From positions 1 through 40,718 of the forward strand of contig NZ_BOMH01000009.1 in the NCBI RefSeq assembly GCF_016862095.1: a DNA stretch of 40,718 bases, read 5' to 3'. The position numbers and the translations under genes were made by a program. The notes below the pieces were generated by a model. That model did no database searches. It worked only from the letters and a program-made list of their open reading frames with translations, and was not told the origin of the DNA. Shown in pieces: positions 1 to 8,997 of this stretch. This DNA comes from Actinoplanes cyaneus (lineage in GTDB: Bacteria; Actinomycetota; Actinomycetes; Mycobacteriales; Micromonosporaceae). Numbering within the stretch: the first letter of the stretch is position 1; every line of letters begins with the position of its first letter.

Positions 1-45
1 AGAACGCGAAACCCACGAGGGCGATCTCCGTGGGTGGGCGCGGTC
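1..45 (-). ncRNA. Structured RNA element, copy 3 (cut by window start)
   Basis: Read on the minus strand, this stretch carries the 5' signature of the element found in full at 13959-14077 and 23945-24066. GACCG is followed by CCACCCACGGAG, then ATCGCCCT, a 12-nt variable block and GTT. Spacing from CCCT to GTT is identical in all three copies, although the 12-nt block, which forms the 5' side of the main stem in the other copies, differs in sequence. The 3' half lies outside the window. The gene it might control would lie to the left, so orientation and function cannot be judged here. Confidence 0.5.
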
Positions 46-154
46 ACCCCGGACGCGACCTCCACTTCGGGCACGGAAGCGCCGCGGCTCGCTCTTCCGG
101 CTGGTCCTCACGGTTGTTACTCGTGCCTCATAACAACCGTGAGGACCAGCCGGA
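38..154. repeat. Dispersed hairpin repeat with conserved left flank
   Basis: Positions 96-119 and 131-154 are a perfect 24-bp inverted repeat around an 11-nt loop. The arms contain GGCTGGTCCTCACGG and its complement. The left flank, 38-95, closely matches the flank of the hairpin at 12117-12236, including a shared stretch beginning GCGCGGTCACCCCGGACGCG. The repeated unit is therefore longer than the hairpin and looks like a copied element rather than an ordinary terminator. It could still terminate transcription from either side. Confidence 0.75.
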
Positions 155-516
155 GCCGCAACCCGCGTCGCCGTCCCGACCCGTGTGGCGGTTGCGTACC
201 CCGGTTCCCGTGCCGCGGCGTGGCGCTTGCGTGCCCCGGTTCCCGTGACCGGGCGCGGCGGTGCGAAGTGGCCGGAAATCGCTGGCTGCCGGAGCCGAGG
301 CCCAGCATGATGGCGGCGTGACCGAATCGAGGGCTTACCTCCCTGTCCCTGTCCCCGCGGCCGGACGGCCCGGGCGACAGCAGCAGGCCGCCCGCGGAAC
401 GGCGGTGCCGAAGCAGCCGTCGTGACCGCCCGGCCGGCCGATCATGGCCTTGCCGCCGTCGTGAGCAGAGTGGTGCACCGTCGTGAGCGGGACGCCGTCC
501 TGAGCGGAGCACGGTC
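155..516. other. Intergenic region with short direct repeats
   Basis: No convincing gene is seen. A 19-bp direct repeat of the form GCGTRCCCCGGTTCCCGTG occurs at 194-212 and 229-247. Closer to the LysE-type gene there are several copies of TCGTGAGCGG or TCCTGAGCGG (about 480-522), and the last one contains the GTG start of that gene. Long open frames here have no recognisable protein content. Confidence 0.5.
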
Positions 517-1149
517 GTGAGCGGGGGATTCCTGGCCGGCGTCGTCGCCGGATACGGGATCGCGGTGCCGGTCGGCGCGATCGGCGCCCTGATCGTGAGT
601 CTGAGCGCCCGAGTGTCGTTGCGGGTCGGCGCCGCGGCCGGGATGGGCGCGGCCACCGCGGACGGCATCTACGCCTGCGTCGCGGTCGCCGGGGGAGCGG
701 CCGTCGCGGGTGTCGTCGCCCCGATCGCCGGGCCGCTGCGCTGGGCGGGCGCCGTCGTGCTGCTGCTGTTCGCGGCGTGGACCGCGTGGGGCGCGATCCG
801 TGGCCCCGGCGGCGGCGTGCGGGAGGAACGGCCCGCCACGGCGTTCCGCGCGTATGCCGGGATCCTCGCTCTGACCCTGCTCAACCCGGCCACCGTGATC
901 TACTTCGTCGCGCTGGTCCTGGCCGGCGGTGGCACGGGCGGCGGTGGCACGGGCGGCAGTGGCATGGGCGGCGCCGTCCGGTTCGTGCTCGGCGCGTTCC
1001 TCGCGTCGGCGAGCTGGCAGCTGCTGATCGCCGGTGGCGGCTCCCTGGTGGGCCGTCTGCTGACCGGTCCCCGCGGCCGCCTCCTCACCGCGCTGACGTC
1101 CAGCCTGGTGATCGCCGCCCTGGCCCTTCGTCTCCTGTTCGACTCCTGA
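517..1149 (+). CDS. LysE/RhtB-type transporter
   Basis: This is a 210-residue integral membrane protein of the LysE/RhtB amino-acid or metabolite exporter type. It opens with a hydrophobic glycine-rich helix and keeps the family-like segment LTLLNPATVIYF near residue 120, where helices IV-V normally begin. About six membrane segments can be drawn, which matches the family length of about 200 residues. An unusual run of GGGTGG units follows residue 135 and looks like a local repeat expansion in the loop. The GTG start at 517 lies inside a short repeated motif, so the exact start is uncertain. No adjacent LysR-type regulator is visible, so the substrate cannot be predicted. A hairpin follows the stop. 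Confidence 0.8.
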   Translation: MSGGFLAGVVAGYGIAVPVGAIGALIVSLSARVSLRVGAAAGMGAATADGIYACVAVAGGAAVAGVVAPIAGPLRWAGAVVLLLFAAWTAWGAIRGPGGGVREERPATAFRAYAGILALTLLNPATVIYFVALVLAGGGTGGGGTGGSGMGGAVRFVLGAFLASASWQLLIAGGGSLVGRLLTGPRGRLLTALTSSLVIAALALRLLFDS

Positions 1150-1178
1150 CCGCCGGACGGCCGGGTCGTCCCCGGCGG
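1150..1178 (+). terminator. Possible terminator after LysE-type gene
   Basis: CCGCCGG (1150-1156) pairs with CCGGCGG (1172-1178) just after the stop codon. There is no T-tract, so this is a weak, GC-only hairpin. Confidence 0.35.
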
Positions 1179-1283
1179 ACCGACCGGCTCACCCACCGGG
1201 TTCTGCCCGCGGATCGCGCCGCTGGGGGCACGCCGCAACCGGGACACCACCACGCCGGATCCTGCCACCGTAGTCTGACAAGA

Positions 1284-1916
1284 ATGGGTGAACGGCCGGC
1301 CGCCGGCGGCGGGAAATGGGTGGACGTCGCACCGGAGCGGCTCGAACGCTGGCTGGCGAACTTCGCGGGGCGGCACGGTCCGTACCGGGAAGAGGGTCTG
1401 CTCCTGATCGCCGAGGACGGCGCGCTGGCGACGCTGACCGCCCCGCCGGGAGCGGGCGAGCCGGCGACGGTGACCGAGCTCCTGGCCGCGGCGCGGACGC
1501 CCCGCAGGCTCGGGCTGCTGCTGGCGCGCAAGGGTGCGGTCGCCGCGGGCATCGCCGACGGGACCGAGCTGGTCGCCTCCAAGGTGGACACCCACTATGT
1601 GCAGGGCCGGACAGCGGCGGGCGGCTGGTCGCAGCAGCGCTTCGCCCGGCGGCGGGACAACCAGGCGAAGGCGGCCACCGCTGACAGCGCCGGCATCGCG
1701 GGGCGCATTCTCCTTCCCGAGGTACGGACCCTGGCCGCCCTGGTCACCGGCGGAGACCGCGCCGCGATCGACGCGATCCTGGCGCAACGCCCGCTGGCGC
1801 CGCTCGCCGAGCTGCGAACCGGGCGCCTGCTGGACGTGCCGGAGCCGCGTCACGCCGTGCTGCTGAACGCCATTCCGGCGGCGCGGGCGGTGCCGATCCT
1901 GATCCGTGAGGGGTGA
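1284..1916 (+). CDS. acVLRF1-type peptidyl-tRNA hydrolase (Vms1-like release factor)
   Basis: The 210-residue product matches the actinobacterial Vms1-like release-factor-1 family. These eRF1-like domains hydrolyse the ester bond of peptidyl-tRNA on stalled ribosomes or large subunits. The key feature is GGWSQQRFARRRDNQ at about residues 112-126, where the family carries its glycine/glutamine catalytic loop (GxxxQR). I chose the ATG at 1284 because the protein begins there with a plausible N-terminus; the open frame runs further upstream without family-like sequence. It stands alone, convergent with the metallopeptidase gene and separated from it by a strong hairpin. Family assignment is by motif recognition; activity is inferred. 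Confidence 0.8.
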   Translation: MGERPAAGGGKWVDVAPERLERWLANFAGRHGPYREEGLLLIAEDGALATLTAPPGAGEPATVTELLAAARTPRRLGLLLARKGAVAAGIADGTELVASKVDTHYVQGRTAAGGWSQQRFARRRDNQAKAATADSAGIAGRILLPEVRTLAALVTGGDRAAIDAILAQRPLAPLAELRTGRLLDVPEPRHAVLLNAIPAARAVPILIREG

Positions 1917-1923
1917 GTACGGG

Positions 1924-1964
1924 TCCGGCCGCCGTCCCGCGCCAGGTGCGGGTCGGCGGCCGGA
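1924..1964. terminator. Bidirectional terminator hairpin
   Basis: An 11-bp stem (1924-1934 with 1954-1964, containing CCGGCCGCCG) continues after a single T-T mismatch into a 5-bp stem (1936-1940 with 1948-1952) and a 7-nt loop. It sits between two convergent stop codons. Confidence 0.7.
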
Positions 1965-1985
1965 GGTCAGGATGACCGGAAGCGG

Positions 1986-2915
1986 TCAGTCTCCCTCTTT
2001 GACGGCGCCCGGCGCGAACGTGTCGCACTGCTTCGGGTCGCCGGAGTTGTAACCGGTGCTGAACCACTTCTGCCGGTCTGCCGACGTGCCGTGGGTGAAC
2101 TCCGCCGGGTTGATGGTGCCACCGCCACGTTGCTGCAGTGTGTCGTCACCGATCTGGCCGGCCGTCTGGATGCCTTCCTGGATGTCCGACGCGGTCAGGC
2201 TCTTGAAGATCTTGTTGCCCTTGGCGTCGGTCGTGCCGGTCGCGCCCTTCGCCCAGGCCCCCGCGTAGCAGTCGGCCTGCAGCTCCAGCTTGACCGACTC
2301 CAGGTTCGCCTGGTCGGGATTCGAGTTCTGCGCCTGGCGCATCTTGGCCTCGGTGCCGAGCAGGTCCTGCACGTGGTGGCCGTACTCGTGGGCCAGCACG
2401 TACGGCTGCGCGAACTCGCCCGGCGCGCCCAGCTCCTTCGCCAGCTGGTCGTAGAACGTCAGGTCGATGTAGACCTTCTTGTCGGCCGGGCAGTAGAACG
2501 GCCCGACGCCGGAGTCCGCCGCGCCGCAGCCGGTGCTCACCCGGCCGGAGAAGATGTGCGTGACCGATTTCGTGTATTGCTTGCCGAACGCCTGCGGCAA
2601 CTCGGTCGCCCAGTAGGCCTGGATCGAGTTGACGTAGAGCGCGTTGCGGCAGTCCAGCTGCTTCTTCGCCTCGGCCTGTTTGCACTCCTGCTCGATCTTC
2701 GCGTTGTCGCCGGTGCCCGAGCTGCCGCTGCCGCCGCCGCCCAGGTTGTTGATGCCGAAGTAGCCACCGACCAGGGCGAGCAGCACCGTGACGATGATGC
2801 CGGTCAGGCCACCGCCACCGATGGGCAGACCACCGAAGCCGCCCCCGCCGCCGCCCGAGCCGCGACCGTCCTCGACCTGACTGGTGTCGATCTCGGCGTT
2901 CTCATTGAGTTCCAT
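1986..2915 (-). CDS. YpfJ-family neutral zinc metallopeptidase
   Basis: This 309-residue protein has a low-complexity glycine-rich N-terminus (about residues 19-37), one membrane helix (about 38-54) and an extracytoplasmic metallopeptidase domain. The zinc site is HEYGH at residues 176-180 (HExxH), followed by LELQADCYAGAW around 210-221, typical of the YpfJ/KPN_02809 family. Four cysteines (about 78, 89, 130, 142) could form disulfides outside the membrane. A short gap separates its start from the divergent ABC-F gene, so the two promoters share about 180 bp. The substrate is unknown. The family call is secure; the topology is inferred from the single helix. Confidence 0.9.
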   Translation of the reverse strand: MELNENAEIDTSQVEDGRGSGGGGGGFGGLPIGGGGLTGIIVTVLLALVGGYFGINNLGGGGSGSSGTGDNAKIEQECKQAEAKKQLDCRNALYVNSIQAYWATELPQAFGKQYTKSVTHIFSGRVSTGCGAADSGVGPFYCPADKKVYIDLTFYDQLAKELGAPGEFAQPYVLAHEYGHHVQDLLGTEAKMRQAQNSNPDQANLESVKLELQADCYAGAWAKGATGTTDAKGNKIFKSLTASDIQEGIQTAGQIGDDTLQQRGGGTINPAEFTHGTSADRQKWFSTGYNSGDPKQCDTFAPGAVKEGD

Positions 2916-3092
2916 GCCGTCCTCACTTCGCCACGGTTGTCACGCGTGTACCCGATGATCTTGCTGCCTAATCGGTTGGGAGGTGCCGCCGCCTCCCGGG
3001 TAGGATGGCGCGGTGCTGCTCCGCGAAGGCTGACCTGCCGATATCTCAGATGCGCCCGAGTCAGCCCGATCCCCGAGAGCGAGAAGCCCTAG

Positions 3093-4697
<1,605 letters not shown>

Positions 4698-4707
4698 ACG
4701 GTGGTCG

Positions 4708-4743
4708 GTAGTGGGGGCCGCGTGCGAGGCGAGGTCCCACTAC
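4708..4743 (+). terminator. Possible terminator after ABC-F gene
   Basis: GTAGTGGG (4708-4715) pairs perfectly with CCCACTAC (4736-4743) eleven bases after the stop codon. The loop is 20 nt and there is no T-tract. Confidence 0.4.
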
Positions 4744-5182
4744 GGAGCACCGCCCGGATCGGGTGATCCAGGATCAACGGCATCGTCAGTTGTCAACTGG
4801 TGCCCACACAGACAGTGCGATGTTCGGGCGTTTGCGGGCACGTCGGACTTGAGCCCGTACGGGCTGACCGTCCCGCACAGTCCCCTCACAGCGCATGCAC
4901 AGCGTGTCCGTCCGGTCTCGCAGGGTGGCGCCTCGATCGAGTGTTTCTGCAGGTGATCGATGGTCTTGGAGAGGCTCCCGCGCCTCGGGTGACGCCCCGT
5001 AAATGTCGCTCGAGGCGCAGTCTGCAAACGGTCTGACATTGATGCCCGTGGTAACCGTCAAGTTCCTGACAGTAATAAATGGGCACGTTCCTCGACGCGA
5101 GATGCCTGGCGCATGATCGTTGGAGGCGGTGTAATAGGTGGGACCGTATCTGACCGCACTGTCTGCGACGTGAGGATTCAAG
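4744..5182. other. Intergenic region, less GC-rich, with small palindromes
   Basis: No gene with convincing codon bias is seen. Two perfect palindromes stand out: CAGTTG-T-CAACTG (4787-4799) and AGCCCGTACGGGCT (4852-4865). The part from about 4990 to 5180 is clearly more AT-rich than its surroundings and probably holds the promoter and leader of the small HTH gene. No -35/-10 pair is clear enough to mark. Confidence 0.4.
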
Positions 5183-5410
5183 ATGGCAGCCACTGGCACA
5201 GCTACCAGTACTGAGAAGGGTCGTCGAATCGTCGGTAGCGAGCGGCAGTCGCTCGCCAAGGACCTGGTGAAGCGTTACACCTCCGGAGAGAGCATCCGGG
5301 CGCTTGCCGCTTCGACCGGCCGCTCCTATGGATTCGTCCACCGCGTGCTCACCGAATCCGGTGTGCAGTTGCGCCAGCGCGGCGGGGCCCGCCGCCGCAA
5401 GAAGGCGTGA
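5183..5410 (+). CDS. Small HTH_58-like DNA-binding protein
   Basis: This 75-residue basic protein carries a single helix-turn-helix (about residues 22-58, LVKRYTSGESIRALAASTGR then SYGFVHRVL) and ends in an Arg/Lys tail, GGARRRKKA. It belongs to a very conserved family of tiny actinobacterial HTH proteins, probably the HTH_58 group. The HTH resembles the resolvase/Hin type and most likely binds DNA. Its stop codon overlaps the GTG start of the enoyl-CoA hydratase gene (GTGA), so the two are translationally coupled. A long, AT-richer leader precedes it. Its targets are unknown. Confidence 0.85.
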   Translation: MAATGTATSTEKGRRIVGSERQSLAKDLVKRYTSGESIRALAASTGRSYGFVHRVLTESGVQLRQRGGARRRKKA

Positions 5411-6207
5411 CAGCGGCCGACGCCGAGCCGGTAAAAACGTCAACCGCCGACGAAGTAGGCGTTCGCTACGAACAGGCTGGGCCGGTCGCGACGGTCACGT
5501 TGTGCCGGCCCGACGTTCTCAATGCACAGACTCCGGCCATGTGGGCGGAGCTCAGCAACATTTCCCGGAAATTGCCGGGCGACGTCCGCGTCGTCATTGT
5601 GCGAGCCGAAGGCCGTGCGTTTTCCGCCGGCCTGGATCTGTCTGTTGCCAAGGGCGGCGGCGATTCCTCACTGGCTCGCTTGGCGCAGTTGTCAGCCGCT
5701 GACTGCGCCGATCGGATTGCGGGCTTCCAGGCCGCGTTCACGTGGTTGCGGAGTCCGTCCATCGTGTCCATCGCGGCGGTGCAGGGGCATGCCATAGGCG
5801 CCGGCTTCCAGTTGGCGTTGAACTGTGACATGCGTGTGCTCGCCGATGACGCACGGTTCTCGATGGCCGAGGTGACGCTCGGCCTGGTGCCCGATCTGGG
5901 TGGGACGAAACGACTGACCGAACTGGTCGGACCGTCCCGGGCGCTGGAGATCTGTGTTACCGGCCGGCGGATCGCGGCCGACGAGGCGGACCGGATCGGC
6001 CTCGCCACCGCCGTGGTCCCGAGGACCGATCTGGAGGACGCGGTCGCCGACCTGTCAGCCGCCGTGCTGGCCGGGGACGCGAACGCGGTCGCCGAGATCA
6101 AGGGCCTGCTGGGCGGGGCGCCCGGCCGGTCGTACCCGGAGCAGGATCGTGCCGAGCGGGAGGCGCAGACCCGCCGGCTCGCGGAACTGCTCGGGTCCGG
6201 GGAGTAG
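5407..6207 (+). CDS. Enoyl-CoA hydratase/isomerase family protein
   Basis: This 266-residue crotonase-fold protein has both oxyanion-hole segments: AFSAGLDL (about 72-79) and GHAIGAGF. At the first catalytic glutamate (GGxxELAxxCD in rat mitochondrial hydratase, Glu144), this protein has Gln in GAGFQLALNCDM. The second glutamate is kept in FSMAEV. It may therefore be an isomerase, hydrolase or other crotonase rather than a classical hydratase. The start is the GTG overlapping the stop of the HTH gene, and a strong hairpin follows the stop. The CoA substrate cannot be predicted from context. Confidence 0.85.
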   Translation: MTAADAEPVKTSTADEVGVRYEQAGPVATVTLCRPDVLNAQTPAMWAELSNISRKLPGDVRVVIVRAEGRAFSAGLDLSVAKGGGDSSLARLAQLSAADCADRIAGFQAAFTWLRSPSIVSIAAVQGHAIGAGFQLALNCDMRVLADDARFSMAEVTLGLVPDLGGTKRLTELVGPSRALEICVTGRRIAADEADRIGLATAVVPRTDLEDAVADLSAAVLAGDANAVAEIKGLLGGAPGRSYPEQDRAEREAQTRRLAELLGSGE

Positions 6208-6212
6208 GAGCG

Positions 6213-6241
6213 GGGACCGCTCAGGGCAGCGGAGCGGTCCC
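6213..6241 (+). terminator. Terminator after enoyl-CoA hydratase gene
   Basis: A perfect 10-bp stem, GGGACCGCTC (6213-6222) with GAGCGGTCCC (6232-6241), surrounds a 9-nt loop and begins six bases after the stop codon. Confidence 0.65.
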
Positions 6242-6262
6242 GGCCACGGAATAGTGTTGTCG

Positions 6263-6289
6263 CCTCCCGGGTTGCTGACTCCCGGGAGG
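6263..6289 (+). promoter_or_regulatory. Hairpin burying the Shine-Dalgarno of the ABC exporter
   Basis: CCTCCCGGG (6263-6271) and CCCGGGAGG (6281-6289) form a perfect 9-bp stem with a 9-nt loop, extendable by two pairs. The 3' arm contains the entire ribosome site GGGAGG, nine bases before the ATG at 6298. In the folded state the site would be hidden. Regulation of translation is inferred. Confidence 0.55.
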
Positions 6290-6297
6290 TGACGGCA

Positions 6298-8229
6298 ATG
6301 AGTATGACGAGCTGGAACATGCTGCGCTCGATCCAGAGCGCTGACAAGGTCGCCAAGCACGAGATCACACCCGGCACGACGAAGCGGATCATGCGCTTCG
6401 CCCGGCCGTACCGCCGCGACATCGCGGTCTTCCTGCTGGCCGTCGTCTTCGACGCCGTCATCGGCGTGGCCACCCCGCTGCTGGCCGGCGACGTCATCAA
6501 CACGATCACCCGGGGCGGCCCGGAAGCGTCCGCCACGGTCATCCGGATCGCGCTGTTCATCGCCGGCCTCGCGGTCGCCGACGCGCTGCTCTCGCTGGCC
6601 CAGCGGTGGTACTCGGCGCGCATCGGCGAGGGGATCATCCTCAGCCTGCGCACCCGGGTCTACGACCACGTGCAGCGCATGCCGCTGCAGTTCTTCACCC
6701 GCACCCAGACCGGCGCGCTGGTCAGCCGGCTCAACAACGACGTGGTCGGCGCGCAGCGGGCGTTCACGTCGACCCTCTCCGGCGTGCTCAGCAACGTCAT
6801 CCAGCTCGTGCTCACCGCCGTCGTGATGTTCAGCCTGTCCTGGCCCATCACGGTGATCTCGCTGGCCCTGCTGCCGGCCTTCATCATCCCCGCGCGGCGG
6901 GTCGGGAAGCGGCTCGCCGAGATCACCCGGGAGTCGTACGACCTCGACGCCAAGATGAACGCGACGATGACCGAGCGGTTCAACGTCTCCGGCGCGCTGC
7001 TGGTCAAGCTCTTCGGGAAGCCCGAGGCGGAGGCGTCGAAATTCCAGGAGAGGGCAGAGCGCGTACGCGACATCGGCGTGCAGCAGGCCATGTTCTCCCG
7101 CACGTTCTTCGTGGCCATGCTGCTGGTCGCGTCGCTGGCACAGGCGCTGACCTACGGGCTCGGCGGCTGGCTCGCCGTCCGCGGTGAGGTGTCCGCCGGC
7201 ACCGTGGTGACCCTGGCGCTGCTGCTCACCCGCCTCTACGGCCCGCTCACCGCACTCAGCAACGTCCGCGTCGACGTGATGAGCGCCCTCGTCTCGTTCG
7301 ACCGGGTCTTCGAGGTGCTCGACCTGAAGCCGGGCATCGCCGAGAAGCCGGGCGCGACACCGATCCCGGCCGGGTCGGGGCGCATCGAGTTCCGCGACGT
7401 GCGATTCCGCTACCCGAGCGCCGCCGAGGTCTCGCTCGCGACGCTGGAGGACGTGGCGACCCTGGACCGGACCGAGAACGCGCCGGTCCTGCACGGTGTC
7501 GACTTCACCGTCGAGCCCGGCCAGCTGGTCGCGCTCGTCGGCCCGTCCGGCGCCGGCAAGTCCACCACGTCGATGCTGGTCTCCCGGGTCTACGACGTCA
7601 GCGGGGGCGCGGTCCTGGTCGGTGGCATCGACGTCCGCGACGCGACCCTGGACTCGCTGCGGGACACGGTCGGCGTGGTCACGCAGGACTCGCACCTCTT
7701 CCACGAGACCATCAAGGAGAACTTGCGGTACGCCCGTCCGGGCGCGACCGACGACGAGATGTGGGCCGCTCTGGAGGGCGCGCAGGTCGGCGACCTGGTC
7801 CGTGCCCTGCCCGACGGCCTCGACACGGTGGTGGGCGAGCGTGGCTACCGGTTCTCCGGCGGGGAGAAGCAGCGGATCGCGATCGCCCGGCTCCTGCTCA
7901 AGCAGCCGTCGATCGTGATCCTCGACGAGGCCACCGCTCACCTCGACAGCGAGTCCGAAGCGGCCGTCCAACGGGCGCTGACCACGGCGCTGCGCGGCCG
8001 GACGGCGCTGGTCATCGCGCACCGGCTCTCCACCATCCGGGAGGCTGACCTGATCGTGGTCCTCGACCGCGGCCGGGTCGTCGAGCGCGGGACGCACGAG
8101 GAGCTGGTCGCCGCCGGTGGGCTCTACGCCGACCTGTACCGGACCCAGTTCGCCGCGTCCGGCACGCCCTTCGCCGCCTCGGATGATGTGGAGATCGTCA
8201 CGGTGCCCGCCGGTACCGTGGAGCCGTGA
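6298..8229 (+). CDS. ABC exporter, fused permease and ATPase
   Basis: The 643-residue half-transporter has an N-terminal ABC exporter membrane domain (six helices, about residues 30-330) and a C-terminal ATPase with Walker A GPSGAGKST, signature FSGGEKQR, Walker B IVILDEATAHLD and switch IAHRLST. A loop of about 25 residues (AAEVSLATLEDVATLDRTEN) is inserted near the A-loop of the nucleotide domain. It is a putative drug, lipid or peptide exporter working as a dimer. I prefer the ATG at 6298, nine bases after GGGAGG; the in-frame GTG at 6289 lies inside that ribosome site. The start of the next gene overlaps its stop. Confidence 0.9.
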   Translation: MSMTSWNMLRSIQSADKVAKHEITPGTTKRIMRFARPYRRDIAVFLLAVVFDAVIGVATPLLAGDVINTITRGGPEASATVIRIALFIAGLAVADALLSLAQRWYSARIGEGIILSLRTRVYDHVQRMPLQFFTRTQTGALVSRLNNDVVGAQRAFTSTLSGVLSNVIQLVLTAVVMFSLSWPITVISLALLPAFIIPARRVGKRLAEITRESYDLDAKMNATMTERFNVSGALLVKLFGKPEAEASKFQERAERVRDIGVQQAMFSRTFFVAMLLVASLAQALTYGLGGWLAVRGEVSAGTVVTLALLLTRLYGPLTALSNVRVDVMSALVSFDRVFEVLDLKPGIAEKPGATPIPAGSGRIEFRDVRFRYPSAAEVSLATLEDVATLDRTENAPVLHGVDFTVEPGQLVALVGPSGAGKSTTSMLVSRVYDVSGGAVLVGGIDVRDATLDSLRDTVGVVTQDSHLFHETIKENLRYARPGATDDEMWAALEGAQVGDLVRALPDGLDTVVGERGYRFSGGEKQRIAIARLLLKQPSIVILDEATAHLDSESEAAVQRALTTALRGRTALVIAHRLSTIREADLIVVLDRGRVVERGTHEELVAAGGLYADLYRTQFAASGTPFAASDDVEIVTVPAGTVEP

Positions 8230-8453
8230 CGGGTTTCCTGGTCTTCGCGATCGTGCTGACGGCCCTGCTCTGGGCGTTCGCCCGCTTCGGCGCCTGGGTG
8301 AAGCGCAAGGGCATCGGTGGCGGCATCATGGGCCCGATCGACGAGGTCTACCGGCCGACGGCGGACCTGTCCCGTCGCGAGACGGCGATCCACGAGCAGC
8401 GCGTCCTTCCGCCACGCCCCGGCGACGACGCACCGCGGACCGGCCTCAGGTAG
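8226..8453 (+). CDS. Small membrane-anchored protein of unknown function
   Basis: This 75-residue protein has one N-terminal hydrophobic helix (FLVFAIVLTALLWAFARFG) followed by a basic and then charged cytoplasmic-looking tail. I do not recognise a family. Its GTG start overlaps the stop of the ABC exporter (GTGA), so it is translationally coupled and could be an accessory subunit or simply a neighbour. Its stop overlaps the convergent mug gene by eight bases. Confidence 0.65.
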   Translation: MTGFLVFAIVLTALLWAFARFGAWVKRKGIGGGIMGPIDEVYRPTADLSRRETAIHEQRVLPPRPGDDAPRTGLR

Positions 8454-8997
8454 CGGCCTCGCGCAGCGCGGTGAACTCGCGGACCAGGTCCGGGAGCTGG
8501 AAGTGGGCGTTCAGGCCGCTCGGGTTCGGCAGGACCCAGACCGGGACGCCGCCGACCGTGTCCGGCTGCCGGCCGATCCGGGCCTTGGGGCGGCCGAACG
8601 CGGCACGGTACGCCGTCACGCCGAGCACCGCCAGGAACCGCGGACGGAGGCGGTCGGACAGCTCGGCCAGGATCGCGCCACCGGTGACCAGCTCCGCCGG
8701 GGACAGTTCGTCCGCGCGGGCGGTGGCCCGGGCGACGACATTCGTGATACCCAGACCCAGCGCGGGCAGCAGCTGCTGCTCGGAGGGGTGCAGCAGGCGG
8801 TCGGTGAACCCGGCGCCGTGCAGCGTCGGCCAGAAGCGGTTGCCCGGGCGGGCGAAATGGTGACCGGTCGCGGCCGAGTAGAGGCTCGGATTGATCCCGG
8901 AGAACAGGATCCGCAGGTCCGGCCCGACGAGATCGGGAATGGTCCGGTCACCGGCCGCCGCGACCTCCTCGGCGGTCGGCTTCGGGAAGACCGTCAC
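8446..8997 (-). CDS. mug: Mismatch-specific uracil/thymine DNA glycosylase (Mug)
   Basis: This is a 183-residue member of the Mug/TDG branch of uracil-DNA glycosylases, which removes U (and T) opposite G in base-excision repair. Motif 1 is SGINPS, with the Asn that positions the water, followed by HHFARPGNRFWPTL and GITNVVARAT, which are hallmarks of the family. The reading frame is open further upstream, but the GTG at 8997 overlaps the stop of the SDR gene as GTGA and gives the expected length. It is the last gene of a regulator-SDR-mug unit. A functional link between an SDR and a repair enzyme is not obvious and may be chance. Confidence 0.9.
   Translation of the reverse strand: MTVFPKPTAEEVAAAGDRTIPDLVGPDLRILFSGINPSLYSAATGHHFARPGNRFWPTLHGAGFTDRLLHPSEQQLLPALGLGITNVVARATARADELSPAELVTGGAILAELSDRLRPRFLAVLGVTAYRAAFGRPKARIGRQPDTVGGVPVWVLPNPSGLNAHFQLPDLVREFTALREAAT

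Noticed and set aside
4787..4865. Two short palindromes as operators for the HTH gene
   Set aside because: They lie more than 300 bases before the gene and nothing links them to it; noted only as sequence features.
4740..5039. Minus-strand frame with several cysteines (CLCGHQL) between the ABC-F and HTH genes
   Set aside because: Third-position G/C bias is far weaker than in real genes here, there is no ribosome site and no recognisable family; probably intergenic.
6055..8097. A 680-codon minus-strand frame opposite the ABC exporter
   Set aside because: It covers a clear ABC transporter gene on the other strand and has no domain of its own.
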